Assembly: GCF_004799445.1 (NCBI RefSeq)
Contig: NZ_SSNA01000013.1
Coordinates: forward strand, 1-39,116
Reading direction: 5' to 3'
DNA length: 39,116 bases
From: Bradyrhizobium sp.
GTDB lineage: Bacteria; Pseudomonadota; Alphaproteobacteria; Rhizobiales; Xanthobacteraceae
Shown: positions 24,745 through 32,461 of the stretch, one piece after another
How positions within the stretch are numbered: the first letter of the stretch is position 1
Layout: each line of letters begins with the position of its first letter
Translations under genes and position numbers: made by a program
The notes under the pieces: model-generated
Databases searched by the model: none
What the model was told of the DNA's origin: nothing
What the model saw: the letters and a program-made list of their open reading frames with translations, nothing else

Positions 24745-25791
24745 GTGGCGCAGCCAAAGCCAGGCAACCGGGAGAATCTGACCAAGTCCGCTCCCGTGAA
24801 ACGTGAAATCCCGAAGGTCCACGAAATGAAATCCAGACCGCAAGAAGCGCCTGGCGAAAATGAGCTCCTCCCGATTTTGGAGCAACGTCTGGGACGGCTG
24901 TACGCGCGACAACGTCTGGGAATTGAAACCGACCATGAAGCTCAAATCTTTGGCCAAGGCATCAATTTTTTTCACATCGAGAATTGGTATTCTGTTCATT
25001 CGGTCATACGAGCGATACTGAAGCTGACCGGATTGTACTGGCGCGGGCGCAGGAATGCGGAACGCATTGTTGTAAGGACGAACAACATCCGATCCGCCAG
25101 GTTGCCGCGGCTCTTTGACGGCTTCACGATCCTCCACATCAGCGACACCCACGTCGATATGAATCAGCTGGCAATGCAGCGGCTCGGCGAGCTCGTCTGC
25201 GAACTGCGATATGATTTATGCGTCCTGACAGGCGACTATCGCGGCAAGACTTTCGGCGCGTACGATGCTGCGTTGGCGGGCATGGCACGAGTGATGGGCC
25301 ACCTGAAGCAACCGGTCTTTGGTGTGCTCGGCAATCACGACACTATCCAGATGCTGCCAGGACTGGAGGCCATGGGCATAAGAATGCTGCAAAACGAATG
25401 CGAGGTGATTAAACGCGGCGATCAGGCAATATACCTCGCCGGAATCGACGATGCGCATTACTTCAGGGTCGACAATATTGAAAAAGCCGGGGCGCAGATT
25501 CCCGAAGCAGCATTCGCGATCCTGCTGTCGCATACGCCCGAAATCTTCCGCCAGGCCGCGCATGCCGGCTTCGATCTGCTCTTGAGCGGACATACGCACG
25601 GAGGCCAGATCTGCCTGCCAGGGGCAATACCTTTGACACTCGACTCGGTGCTGCCGCGGCGGTTGGGAGCCGGAGCCTGGAGCTACCGCAACATGACCGG
25701 CTATACCTCCACAGGTGCCGGATCCAGCGTCGTCGCCGTACGCTTCAATTGTCCGCCGGAGATCACCCTGCATCGCCTCTGCTGCGATTGA
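24745..25791 (+). CDS. Metallophosphoesterase (YaeI-like)
   Basis: About 348 residues from the GTG at 24745, or 321 from the ATG at 24826, which has AAGG about 10 bases upstream; the start is undecided. The calcineurin-like metal site is complete: SDTH 133-136, GDYRGK 163-168, GNHD 196-199, SHTPE 262-266 and SGHTHGGQ 281-288. The family (YaeI/YkuE type) cuts phosphoesters, in some cases lipid ones such as UDP-diacylglucosamine, at the inner membrane. There is no clear membrane helix, but a basic patch (YWRGRRNAERIVVRTNN) precedes the catalytic domain. It converges on the CarS-like gene with 9 bases between stops; that neighbour also handles lipids in its family. Confidence 0.92.
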   Translation: MAQPKPGNRENLTKSAPVKREIPKVHEMKSRPQEAPGENELLPILEQRLGRLYARQRLGIETDHEAQIFGQGINFFHIENWYSVHSVIRAILKLTGLYWRGRRNAERIVVRTNNIRSARLPRLFDGFTILHISDTHVDMNQLAMQRLGELVCELRYDLCVLTGDYRGKTFGAYDAALAGMARVMGHLKQPVFGVLGNHDTIQMLPGLEAMGIRMLQNECEVIKRGDQAIYLAGIDDAHYFRVDNIEKAGAQIPEAAFAILLSHTPEIFRQAAHAGFDLLLSGHTHGGQICLPGAIPLTLDSVLPRRLGAGAWSYRNMTGYTSTGAGSSVVAVRFNCPPEITLHRLCCD

Positions 25792-25800
25792 AGGTGGAAT

Positions 25801-26289
25801 TCAGTACGGCTCGTCGCGGAGACGCAGCTCGTAAAGCAAGCGAGACAAGATCAGCTCGCCGAGAAAGAAGATGCCGACACCGATCGCCACATCAATGGAC
25901 GTCAGCGAGAGCGTCTCTTTGCACACCAGCAGCGGCAAAAGAGATTCGGGCACTTGGTCCAACCCGATCACCTGACTGCTGGACGCAAACTTCAAGCGGC
26001 GTTTCACGAAGCTGGAGAACAGATCGCCAATCATGGCCAACGCCGCCACAAGTCCGCCCGCCGCGAGGCTCAGGCCAAGCAGGCGCGCGACAACGGCTGT
26101 GGTGACAACCGAAATCACTACGCCACGAATGGTCTTCGACGGCCCTAACAGTGGCTGCCCATCAAAAAACCGCGCGCCCGCATCCAGCGGAAACGCAAGA
26201 CGGGCTCGCAAGATCTTTTTCGCGACGACGGGCGTACCGTTCGCGAGCGTCAAGAGCAAAACCGATTGCAAAAGTGGCCAAGTATGCAT
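25801..26289 (-). CDS. CDP-archaeol synthase/CdsA-like (CarS, DUF46) membrane protein
   Basis: A 162-residue polytopic membrane protein. LANGTPVVAKK, FPLDAGARFFDGQPLLGPSKTIRG and IGDLFSSFVKRRL are the conserved blocks of the CarS family, which makes CDP-archaeol from CTP and unsaturated archaetidic acid in archaea. Bacterial members exist and their substrate is not settled; by analogy they would transfer CMP to a phospholipid-type phosphate. Four or five hydrophobic segments fit the family size (about 160-180). It starts at an ATG and converges with the metallophosphoesterase. Confidence 0.85.
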   Translation of the reverse strand: MHTWPLLQSVLLLTLANGTPVVAKKILRARLAFPLDAGARFFDGQPLLGPSKTIRGVVISVVTTAVVARLLGLSLAAGGLVAALAMIGDLFSSFVKRRLKFASSSQVIGLDQVPESLLPLLVCKETLSLTSIDVAIGVGIFFLGELILSRLLYELRLRDEPY

Positions 26290-26665
26290 TCAGGTGTGCT
26301 GTTTCATGTCAGCTTCCGCGGCCTCCTCGACGATCGTAAACAGCGGGGAACGGATCGGGTGGAGAAACCTGTCGTCGCATCGAACTTTGCGGCATGTCCC
26401 TTACTGCCCTATTCCAGGGTTGCCGCTGTTGATGCAGCTCAAATCCGCTTCCCTTTGTGATGCTCACCAGTCCCGCAGCCGCCTATGCCCTGGCGCACGC
26501 CCAGAGCTTTGCGCTCGCGAGAGATGCATCACTCGACCCGGGTGATCTCGACGACCCTGCTACCCTTGCATGGAGCTTCCGTTTGGTCATACATTCGCGA
26601 TCAATGAGCCAAACAACCGCAACATCGATTGCGGCGCAAGACAAAGACGCCTTGGAGGAAGCACC
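26290..26665. other. Gap ahead of the TRAP operon
   Basis: About 375 bases with no convincing gene. A 70-codon plus-strand frame at 26457-26669 overlaps the dctP start in another phase; it has no ribosome site, and I do not recognise its product. The TRAP promoter should lie here but no strong hexamer pair or operator stands out. Confidence 0.5.
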
Positions 26666-27697
26666 ATGAAGACCGTGCCCGTCAGCCGTCGCCTGTTTCT
26701 CAAATCGTCGAAGGCATCGGTCGCGTGGCTTGTTTTTTCGCCCGCCATCATCGGGCGGGCACAGGCGGCCACTACCAAACTCAAATTGTCATCGTCGCTG
26801 CCCAACGACGCCAAATATGCCAATGGCCGGGTTTATTACGACAACCTGGTCAAAAACCTGAAGGCGAATGGGCTCGGCGAGACGGTAGAGGTCACGTTCT
26901 TTCCCGACAACCAGCTCGGCCAGGAAATCGATGTCATCAATTCCGTCAAGCTGGGGGTGATCGACCTGATGGTGTCGGGCTCCTCGATCTCGGCCAATCT
27001 GGTTCCACTGGTCGGGACATTTGACCTCGGCTACCTGTTCGCGAGCTTTCCGCAACAGACCAAGGCGTTCGATGCCGGTGCGGCGAGGCCGATCGAGGAA
27101 GCGCTGCTCAAGGGCGCCAATATCCGGATTATCTCGTGGGCGTATAATTTCGGCGCCCGCAGCGTGCTGACGAAGCGGCCGGTGAAAACGCCGGAAGATC
27201 TCGCCGGTCTCAAGATCAGAACCCTGCCCAATCCGGTCATCACCGAATGCCTGCGCCTGATGGGCGCCGCCGCGACACCGCTGGCGTTCGGCGAGATCTA
27301 CACGGCGCTGCAGGCCGGCGTGCTGGACGGGCTCGAGCACGATCCGCCGACCATCCTCGCCAGCAAATTCTACGAAACATCGAAACACTATGCGCTGACG
27401 CAGCATAATTTCTCGCCGCTGGCGACCTATTTCAGCGATGCCACGTTCACCCGCATGGATCCGAAACTGCGCGAGGGATTTCTCGACGCCGCCAGCAAGG
27501 CGGGCGCCGATACCCGCGCCCATGGCCTTGCGGTCGAGAAGGAGGCGCTTGCGCTGCTCGCGGACAAGGGCGTGACGGTGGTGGAATGCGACCGGGAGGC
27601 GTTCCGCAACCGCGTGCTTCCGCAAACCGACAATTTCGTCAAGGCGCGCCCCGAGGCGAAACCCGTGGTGGATACGATCCGCGCGACGCAGGCTTGA
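26666..27697 (+). CDS. TRAP transporter substrate-binding protein (DctP family)
   Basis: A 343-residue periplasmic binding protein for a TRAP uptake system. The signal peptide is of Tat type (SRRLFLK at 7-13, hydrophobic run, cut near AQAA at about 35). The mature part has the DctP pattern: FFPDNQLGQEIDVINSVKLGVIDL, then TPEDLAGLKIRTLPNPVITECLRLMGA, with the arginine that binds the substrate carboxylate in KIRTLPNP, and FGEIYTALQAGVLDGLEHDP. The start is the ATG at 26666 with GGAGGA 6 bases upstream. It is followed after 11 bases by the fused permease and then a 2-hydroxyacid dehydrogenase. Ligand is probably a carboxylate, perhaps a hydroxy acid; the exact one is not known. Confidence 0.95.
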   Translation: MKTVPVSRRLFLKSSKASVAWLVFSPAIIGRAQAATTKLKLSSSLPNDAKYANGRVYYDNLVKNLKANGLGETVEVTFFPDNQLGQEIDVINSVKLGVIDLMVSGSSISANLVPLVGTFDLGYLFASFPQQTKAFDAGAARPIEEALLKGANIRIISWAYNFGARSVLTKRPVKTPEDLAGLKIRTLPNPVITECLRLMGAAATPLAFGEIYTALQAGVLDGLEHDPPTILASKFYETSKHYALTQHNFSPLATYFSDATFTRMDPKLREGFLDAASKAGADTRAHGLAVEKEALALLADKGVTVVECDREAFRNRVLPQTDNFVKARPEAKPVVDTIRATQA

Positions 27698-27708
27698 GAG
27701 GACAGCGC

Positions 27709-29559
27709 ATGTCAGGCGCCGCGCTTTCGCCAGGCGCCGGCCACCGGTTCATCATCTCGCTGCTGCTGTTGAGCGACGCAACGGCGGCCATCCTGCTTGC
27801 CGCCGATCTCCTGGTCGTCTGCGGTTCGGTGTTGCTGCGCTTCCTGTTCAACGCCCCGGTGGAATGGGCCGACGACGTGGCGCGCGGCCTCATGGTCGGA
27901 TCGAGCTTTTTCGGCGCCGCCAGCGCGCTGGCCCGCAGCGAAAATCTCGGCGTGGCGTTTTTCATCGACCGGCTGCCGGCCGCCGCGCGAGCCGTGGTCG
28001 ATGCCATCGGCGCGCTGCTGGTCACCGTCATTGCCGGTTATGTCGCCTACAACGCCATCAAGCTCGGCGGGCTGACCACCGGGCAGACTTCCGGCTCCGG
28101 GCTGCCGCTGGAGCTGACGTTCTATCCGATGGGGGCGGGCGCGCTGTTCATGACGATTTTCGCCGCCGATGTTTTCCGGCGGCGTCCGCTGCGCGACATG
28201 ATCGCCGCGGCAGCCGTGACCGGCCTGATCGTCGGCCTCTATCTGGCGCTGGATCGGCTGGCGCCGGAATGGGTGCCGTCGTCGGGAACGCTGATGCTGG
28301 TGGGCTTTTTCATCACGCTGTTCGGCGGACTGCCGATCGGCTTTGCGCTGGCGCTGGCGGCGCTCACCTTCATCTGGGTCGAAGGCACCCTGCCCGGCGT
28401 CATCTTCGCCCAGCAGATGGCGCGTGGCATCGACAATTTCGTGCTGCTGGCGATTCCGTTCTTTATTCTGGTCGGCTATCTGATGGAGGCGAACGGCATG
28501 TCGGTTCGCCTGATCGAACTGCTGCAGCGTGCGGTGGGACGCATGCGCGGCGGTCTCAATGTCGTGATGGTAACGTCGATGGTGCTGTTTTCGGGCATCT
28601 CCGGCTCCAAGATGGCCGACGTCGCGGCGGTGGGATCGGTGCTGATCCCCGCGGCACGGCGTTCCCGGCAGAATCCGGGTAGCGCGGTGGCGCTGCTGGC
28701 GGCCTCCGCGGTGATGGCGGAAACCATTCCGCCCTGCATCAACCTGATCATCCTGGGCTTCGTGGCCAATTTGTCGATCGGCGGATTGTTCGTCGCCGGC
28801 CTGTTGCCGGCCGGGCTGATGGCATTGGCCCTGATCGCGGTTTCGATTCTGTTCGCAAAAAGCCGGGCATCGCTCGAACTCGAGCAACGGCCTGCGATGA
28901 CGGGGCTCTGGAGTGGTGCGATCGCGTCGTTCGGACTGATCTTCATGATCTTCGCCGGGTTCAAGAGCGGGTTCGCGACCGCCACGGAAATCTCGGCCTT
29001 CGCGGTGGTCTACGCCGTGGTGGTCGGCAGCCTGGTGTTCCGCGAACTCGGCATCAGGACCGCGGCCCACAGTTTCGTGCAGGCGGCGACGCGTTCCGGA
29101 CTGGTGTTGTTCATCGTCGCGGCGGCGCAATCGCTGGCCTTTATCCTTACGCTGCAACAGGTGCCGCATGCGGTGGGTGAAATGATGCTGTCGCTGTCGG
29201 GCGCCCATGGCACCTGGCTATTCATGCTGCTGTCGATCGCGGTGCTGATCGTCATGGGCTCGGTGCTCGAAGGCGCCGCGGCGCTGATCATCTTCGGGCC
29301 GCTGCTGCTGCCGGTGGCGGTCAGGCTCGGCATCGATCCCCTGCATTTCGGCGTGGTGCTGGTGATTGCGATGGGAATCGGCCTGTTCGCGCCGCCGCTT
29401 GGGCTCGGCCTCTACGGGGCGTGCCTGATCGGCAATGTGCCGATCGAGCAGACGGTCAAGCCGATCCTGGGCTATCTCGGATTGCTGCTAGTGTGCCTAT
29501 TGGTGATCGCCTTCGTCCCGGGCATCAGCACCGCGCTGCCGCGCGCCTTCGGTTACTGA
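27709..29559 (+). CDS. TRAP transporter fused small and large permease (DctQM)
   Basis: A 616-residue inner-membrane protein joining the four-helix DctQ part (about 1-165, with ARGLMVGSSFFGAASALARSEN) to the twelve-helix DctM part (about 190-616). The M part shows GLPIGFALALAAL, IPFFILVGYLMEANGMS, MVLFSGISGSKMADVAAVGSVLIPA, SAVMAETIPPCINLII and the C-terminal GIGLFAPPLGLGLY, all characteristic. It uses a sodium or proton gradient to move the substrate handed over by DctP. I take the ATG at 27709 with AGAGGA upstream, 11 bases after dctP; the frame opens earlier but overlaps dctP. The fused form is common in this group. Confidence 0.95.
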   Translation: MSGAALSPGAGHRFIISLLLLSDATAAILLAADLLVVCGSVLLRFLFNAPVEWADDVARGLMVGSSFFGAASALARSENLGVAFFIDRLPAAARAVVDAIGALLVTVIAGYVAYNAIKLGGLTTGQTSGSGLPLELTFYPMGAGALFMTIFAADVFRRRPLRDMIAAAAVTGLIVGLYLALDRLAPEWVPSSGTLMLVGFFITLFGGLPIGFALALAALTFIWVEGTLPGVIFAQQMARGIDNFVLLAIPFFILVGYLMEANGMSVRLIELLQRAVGRMRGGLNVVMVTSMVLFSGISGSKMADVAAVGSVLIPAARRSRQNPGSAVALLAASAVMAETIPPCINLIILGFVANLSIGGLFVAGLLPAGLMALALIAVSILFAKSRASLELEQRPAMTGLWSGAIASFGLIFMIFAGFKSGFATATEISAFAVVYAVVVGSLVFRELGIRTAAHSFVQAATRSGLVLFIVAAAQSLAFILTLQQVPHAVGEMMLSLSGAHGTWLFMLLSIAVLIVMGSVLEGAAALIIFGPLLLPVAVRLGIDPLHFGVVLVIAMGIGLFAPPLGLGLYGACLIGNVPIEQTVKPILGYLGLLLVCLLVIAFVPGISTALPRAFGY

Positions 29560-29575
29560 CGAGGAGAGCTTGGCG

Positions 29576-30556
29576 TTGAAGGTTCTGCTGACCCATACGC
29601 CCCGGGCAAGGCGCCAGTATTACGGCGAGCGCAGCCTGAACGGCCTGCAGGCGCTGGCGCAGGTCATCCTGCATGAAGATGGCGACGCGCTCGACGTGGC
29701 CGGCTTGATCGAGGCCGCGCGCGATGTCGATATCATCGTCGCCGACCGCCTGACCGAGGGTTGGGGCGAGATTTTTCCGCGGCTCCCGAAGCTGCGCGCC
29801 TTCGTCCGCTGCGCGGTCGACATCCGCAATATCGACGTGGCAGCCGCGTCCGCGGCGGGTGTGCTGGTGACGCGGGCCGGACCGGGCTTCGTGCCGTCGG
29901 TGGCGGAGCTCGCAATCGGCTTTCTGGTCGATCTGTCGCGCGGGGTGTCGCGGGCGGCGGCGGATTATCATGCCGGAAAGATGCCGGAGGTGATGATGGG
30001 GCAGCAGCTCGCCGGCAGCGTTCTCGGCATCATCGGTTACGGCAGCATCGGCCGATACCTCGCCGACATCGCCAAGGCGCTGGGCATGGAGATTCTGGTC
30101 GCCGATCCCCATGCGACCGTCACCGCGCCAGGCATCCGGCAGGTGCCGCTGGAAGACCTTCTGGAACGCTCCGACTACGTCGTTTGCCTGGCGGTCGCCA
30201 ATGAAGCCACCGAGAACCTGATCGGAGCGGCGGCGCTGGTGCGGATGCGGCCCAGCGCATTCTTTATCAACCTGTCGCGCGGCAATCTCGTCGACGAGGC
30301 GGCATTGGCCACGGCGCTGCGCGAAAACCGCATCGCCGGCGCGGCGATGGATGTGGGCCGCGCCCGCGATCAGATGCCGACGCCGGATCTGGCGCGACTT
30401 CCGAACGTGATTGCGACCCCGCATATCGGCGGCTTGACCCCGCCCGCGATCGAAAGCCAGTCGCTCGAGACGGTTGGTCAGGTCGAAGCGATCATCGCCG
30501 GCAAGGCGCCGATCGGCGCCGTCAACGCCGAGCATTGGTCGCGGCGTTTGGGATGA
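29576..30556 (+). CDS. D-isomer-specific 2-hydroxyacid dehydrogenase
   Basis: About 326 residues; a TTG at 29576 is best placed for the GAGGAGAG ribosome site, while a TTG at 29570 (two codons earlier) is an alternative. The NAD-binding domain has GIIGYGSIGRYLADIAKALGME (GxGxxG) with Asp179 to bind the adenine ribose. The catalytic Arg is Arg237 in NLSRGNLVDE and the catalytic His is His285 in TPHIGGLTPPA. The usual acidic partner Glu is not in its normal DVFxxEP setting: here the loop reads DVGRARDQMPTP, so an Asp takes that place. (Numbering from the 29570 start.) Its place at the end of the TRAP operon suggests it oxidises or reduces what the transporter brings in. Confidence 0.93.
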   Translation: MKVLLTHTPRARRQYYGERSLNGLQALAQVILHEDGDALDVAGLIEAARDVDIIVADRLTEGWGEIFPRLPKLRAFVRCAVDIRNIDVAAASAAGVLVTRAGPGFVPSVAELAIGFLVDLSRGVSRAAADYHAGKMPEVMMGQQLAGSVLGIIGYGSIGRYLADIAKALGMEILVADPHATVTAPGIRQVPLEDLLERSDYVVCLAVANEATENLIGAAALVRMRPSAFFINLSRGNLVDEAALATALRENRIAGAAMDVGRARDQMPTPDLARLPNVIATPHIGGLTPPAIESQSLETVGQVEAIIAGKAPIGAVNAEHWSRRLG

Positions 30557-30581
30557 CCTGCGGATAACCCGCAAGACTGAT

Positions 30582-30640
30582 TGGTAGCGCAAAAGGGACA
30601 CGAACTCCCGACCCCAGGGTTATGACTCCCGTGCTCGCGA
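30582..30640 (-). pseudogene. tRNA-Met-like 3' remnant
   Basis: On the minus strand the sequence from about 30640 to 30582 resembles the 3' two thirds of a methionine (CAT) tRNA: GAGC and ACGGGAG-TCATAA-CCC (anticodon arm with CAT), GGGGTCGGGAGTTCGTGTCCC (variable region and T arm), and a genuine-looking CGCTACCA end. The T stem and anticodon stem have mismatches, and no matching 5' acceptor strand lies upstream, so it cannot be a working tRNA. Such 3' pieces are left when an element integrates at or leaves a tRNA gene. It marks the left border of the sparse region 30557-39116. Identity as tRNA-derived is by comparison from memory. Confidence 0.5.
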
Positions 30641-30820
30641 ACCTTCGCACTGCAATGTTTCACCACGACACGCGCTCATTGAAACCATCAGCAACGCTGA
30701 AACCGAATTGGAATTAATTATGGCGGAATCTGAGCCGTGGAAAAAAACGCTCGCCAAACAAATGCAGTAATTGCGGGGGAGAAGGAGATACGGCGCGGAC
30801 TTGTACCAAGGGAGCTACCA

Positions 30821-30958
30821 ATGTCAGAAGAGATGCACTCCCCCCAACCGCCCTCTAAATCTCTGGAGGAGCAGGCGCGCGAGTTCTTGCTCCTGCTCGA
30901 GCAGATCATATCCACTGCGCCGGAGATGGTAGACGAGCTGGAAAAAATCCCGGCGTAA
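30821..30958 (+). CDS. 45-residue acidic protein
   Basis: A small, acidic, mostly helical protein (SLEEQAREFLLLLEQIISTAPEMVDELEKIPA). GGGAG lies about 6 bases ahead of the ATG; the frame reaches further upstream to 30737, but the upstream part has no ribosome site. The stop codon sits inside the loop of a hairpin (30946-30969). I know no family. It lies between the tRNA-like remnant and the alpha-glucosidase remnant. Moderate confidence that it is expressed. Confidence 0.55.
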   Translation: MSEEMHSPQPPSKSLEEQAREFLLLLEQIISTAPEMVDELEKIPA

Positions 30959-30969
30959 TTGCCGGGATT
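30946..30969 (+). terminator. Hairpin over the stop codon of the 45-residue gene
   Basis: AATCCCGGC-GTAATT-GCCGGGATT, a perfect 9-base-pair stem. The TAA stop of the gene is in the loop. The T-run after it is weak (CTCGTTATT), so termination is only likely. Confidence 0.5.
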
Positions 30970-30978
30970 CTCGTTATT

Positions 30979-31038
30979 CCTTGGATAAATTTGATAGATA
31001 ACTCCCTCTTGCCACCAAGAGATCGCGGCATGATTCAT
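30979..31038 (-). pseudogene. Alpha-glucosidase remnant (first 20 codons only)
   Basis: The minus-strand frame opens with MNHAAISWWQEGVIYQIYPR, which is the standard N-terminus of GH13 alpha-glucosidase/oligo-1,6-glucosidase (WWxxGVIYQIYPRSF). The next residue should be Ser-Phe followed by the conserved Asp-rich stretch, but the frame changes to NNENPGNY, which is just the antisense of the small gene at 30821 and its hairpin. So the gene is cut after about 60 bases, near 30979. The rest of the enzyme is not in the window. This marks a deletion or insertion breakpoint. Confidence 0.65.
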
Positions 31039-31146
31039 GTCGATAGGGCGCCTTGATCGTCGGTAACATCACGTGTCGGCGATAAGATATGAAGAAGGTT
31101 TGCATCCGGGCTGAGGCCATCTCAGTCAGGTTCGGTTATGGCAGGC

Positions 31147-31311
31147 TTAATCTTTGGTACGTCGAACCTTATCTGGATTTTTGGCTGTCTCGACCGAACT
31201 CGCCAATCGCGCTGTTTCTTCAATACGCTTGGCGGGTTTGTGCGATTGATCGCCAGCCTCGGGCTTGAGCGACTTGTTGTTCTCTTCGACAAATATCGGG
31301 CGCTGAGCCAT
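31147..31311 (-). CDS. 54-residue hydrophilic protein
   Basis: A small, charged, soluble protein (MAQRPIFVEENNKSLKPEAG, then KRIEETARLASSVETAKNPDK). GGAGG is 5 bases ahead of the ATG at 31311; the frame opens earlier (31353), but that part lacks a ribosome site. No family recognised. The lysine/glutamate-rich composition resembles small stress-associated proteins. No EcfG-type promoter is found upstream. Confidence 0.6.
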   Translation of the reverse strand: MAQRPIFVEENNKSLKPEAGDQSHKPAKRIEETARLASSVETAKNPDKVRRTKD

Positions 31312-31514
31312 TTGTTCCTCCGTGGCCTTTGGATGCAACTCGGATCGGGACAATAGGTTGCGACTGGGGTGCTCACCTGCGCGTTTTCCAAATAGACCCA
31401 GCCTATTCGCCTCAAAAAATTGCGCCTATTTTCATTGAACGATGCGGGGCAATGAGCCTTACCTTTATTCAGAGGCCCGAAACAGACAAAGAGAGCCTCG
31501 CTGAATATTCAGGT

Positions 31515-31539
31515 GGAACCTGAGCTTCGCACCTTTGTT
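31515..31539 (+). promoter_or_regulatory. EcfG-like promoter (one mismatch)
   Basis: GGAAC (31515-31519), 16 bases, then TGTT (31536-31539): the EcfG pattern with C changed to T in the -10 element. It is 66 bases upstream of the exported small-protein gene at 31606. Confidence 0.45.
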
Positions 31540-31605
31540 TTCGTAAATCCCCAAGTGGCGCCGCAAGCGCTACTCGTCGAAGGATGGAAACCAAGGAGAG
31601 ATATA

Positions 31606-31920
31606 ATGATTACAAAACAGCTCATACTCACAGGCTGCGCCATCATGGTTCTGAGCGTTGGCACCGCACACGCCGGTCCCTGCAACACCGGCGGTAAGGA
31701 CGCTGGCTCTGGTCCCACGCCCGGCTACACCGGTCAAACGATTGGCACTGGTTCAGCAGATACCCGCGAGCACCCACCGACCGACACGATGAATCGCGTG
31801 ACAGGAGACAAAGCCGCGTCATCGCAGGATGCTCAAAGGCAGATGCAGGGCGAGCCCACCGCCGCACAGCAGGCCCAGGGGGCCAAGCCATCAGCAAAGA
31901 TGGCCGATCAAGGCTGCTGA
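31606..31920 (+). CDS. Small exported protein, unknown function
   Basis: A 104-residue protein with a signal peptide (ILTGCAIMVLSVGTAHA, cut before GPCNTGG). The mature part is Gly/Ser/Thr/Gln-rich and probably flexible: GSGPTPGYTGQTIGTGSADTREHPPTDTMN, then QDAQRQMQGEPTAAQQAQGAKPSAK, ending in Cys. I recall this SGPTPGYTGQTIGT pattern from hypothetical proteins of Bradyrhizobium relatives; no function is known. An AAGGAGAG ribosome site is 7 bases ahead of the ATG. An imperfect hairpin (about 31939-31960) follows. An EcfG-like promoter is placed upstream. Confidence 0.75.
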   Translation: MITKQLILTGCAIMVLSVGTAHAGPCNTGGKDAGSGPTPGYTGQTIGTGSADTREHPPTDTMNRVTGDKAASSQDAQRQMQGEPTAAQQAQGAKPSAKMADQGC

Positions 31921-32098
31921 GCACTAGCTGAAAGGAATGCCGTCGGCGCAAGCCGGCGGCCTACCGACAGTTGCGCGTTGGTCTACTTCCAGACATGCCA
32001 GACACGGTGATTAGATCGGGCAGGATCGATGTGACATCCTTATCTTGGGTGCACGCTCGATTTAGAGCGATATTGCGAGCCCAATATCCATCGAAGGC

Positions 32099-32320
32099 TC
32101 AGATCTTCGGCGCCAGATCAGCGCGGTCAAATACCGGTGTTTTCTCAATCTTGCCCTGACCATCGCCAGCAGGTGTATCTTCGACCGCGCGCCGTAACGC
32201 TTCGGTCGTGGCGTCGAGTCCATCAACGGTCTCGTTGGCCGCACTGCCCGAGTCATGCGGACGTATCGGCACCTGTTCGCCTGTTTCGGCAGTAACTGGG
32301 TCGCGATTGATATGTGGCAT
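32099..32320 (-). CDS. 73-residue hydrophilic protein
   Basis: A soluble, Asp/Glu/Thr-rich small protein (INRDPVTAETGEQVPIRPHDSG, then DGLDATTEALRRAVEDTPAG, ending KTPVFDRADLAPKI). AAGGAG is 8 bases ahead of the ATG. No signal, helix or family recognised. It lies downstream of the second Asp-Arg repeat gene on the same strand but beyond that gene's terminator. A GAACC followed 16 bases later by GATT is too weak to call an EcfG promoter. Confidence 0.65.
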   Translation of the reverse strand: MPHINRDPVTAETGEQVPIRPHDSGSAANETVDGLDATTEALRRAVEDTPAGDGQGKIEKTPVFDRADLAPKI

Positions 32321-32424
32321 TGAGGACTCCTTGTTTAGACCAATCCGCTCGCTCGCATCCGGTTCTCCCCTCCTTCATGAGAGCCGTCCCAACCCAACGC
32401 CGCGCGCGTAGTGAACCGCTGATA

Positions 32425-32456
32425 CAAAATAGCCTCCCCGAGGGGAGGCTATTTTG
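32425..32456 (-). terminator. Terminator for the second Asp-Arg repeat gene
   Basis: A perfect 15-base-pair stem: 32425-32439 pairs with 32442-32456, with GA at the tip (effectively a tetraloop). On the minus strand it ends in ATTTTG. It begins 5 bases past the stop of the gene at 32462-32722. Confidence 0.85.
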
Positions 32457-32461
32457 CGTCA

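Noticed and set aside
24350..24757. 135-codon minus-strand frame in the gap before the metallophosphoesterase
   Set aside because: No ribosome site, no recognisable composition or motif, and it overlaps the start of a real gene.
27712..29208. 498-codon frame antisense to the TRAP permease
   Set aside because: Extremely Arg/Gln/His-rich, no start site, and the opposite strand is a clear DctQM protein.
30582..30640. Functional tRNA-Met gene
   Set aside because: No 5' acceptor strand and several stem mismatches; kept only as a remnant.
30718..31038. 106-codon minus-strand frame taken as an intact gene
   Set aside because: Only its first 20 residues are protein-like (alpha-glucosidase start); the rest is antisense of the small gene at 30821.
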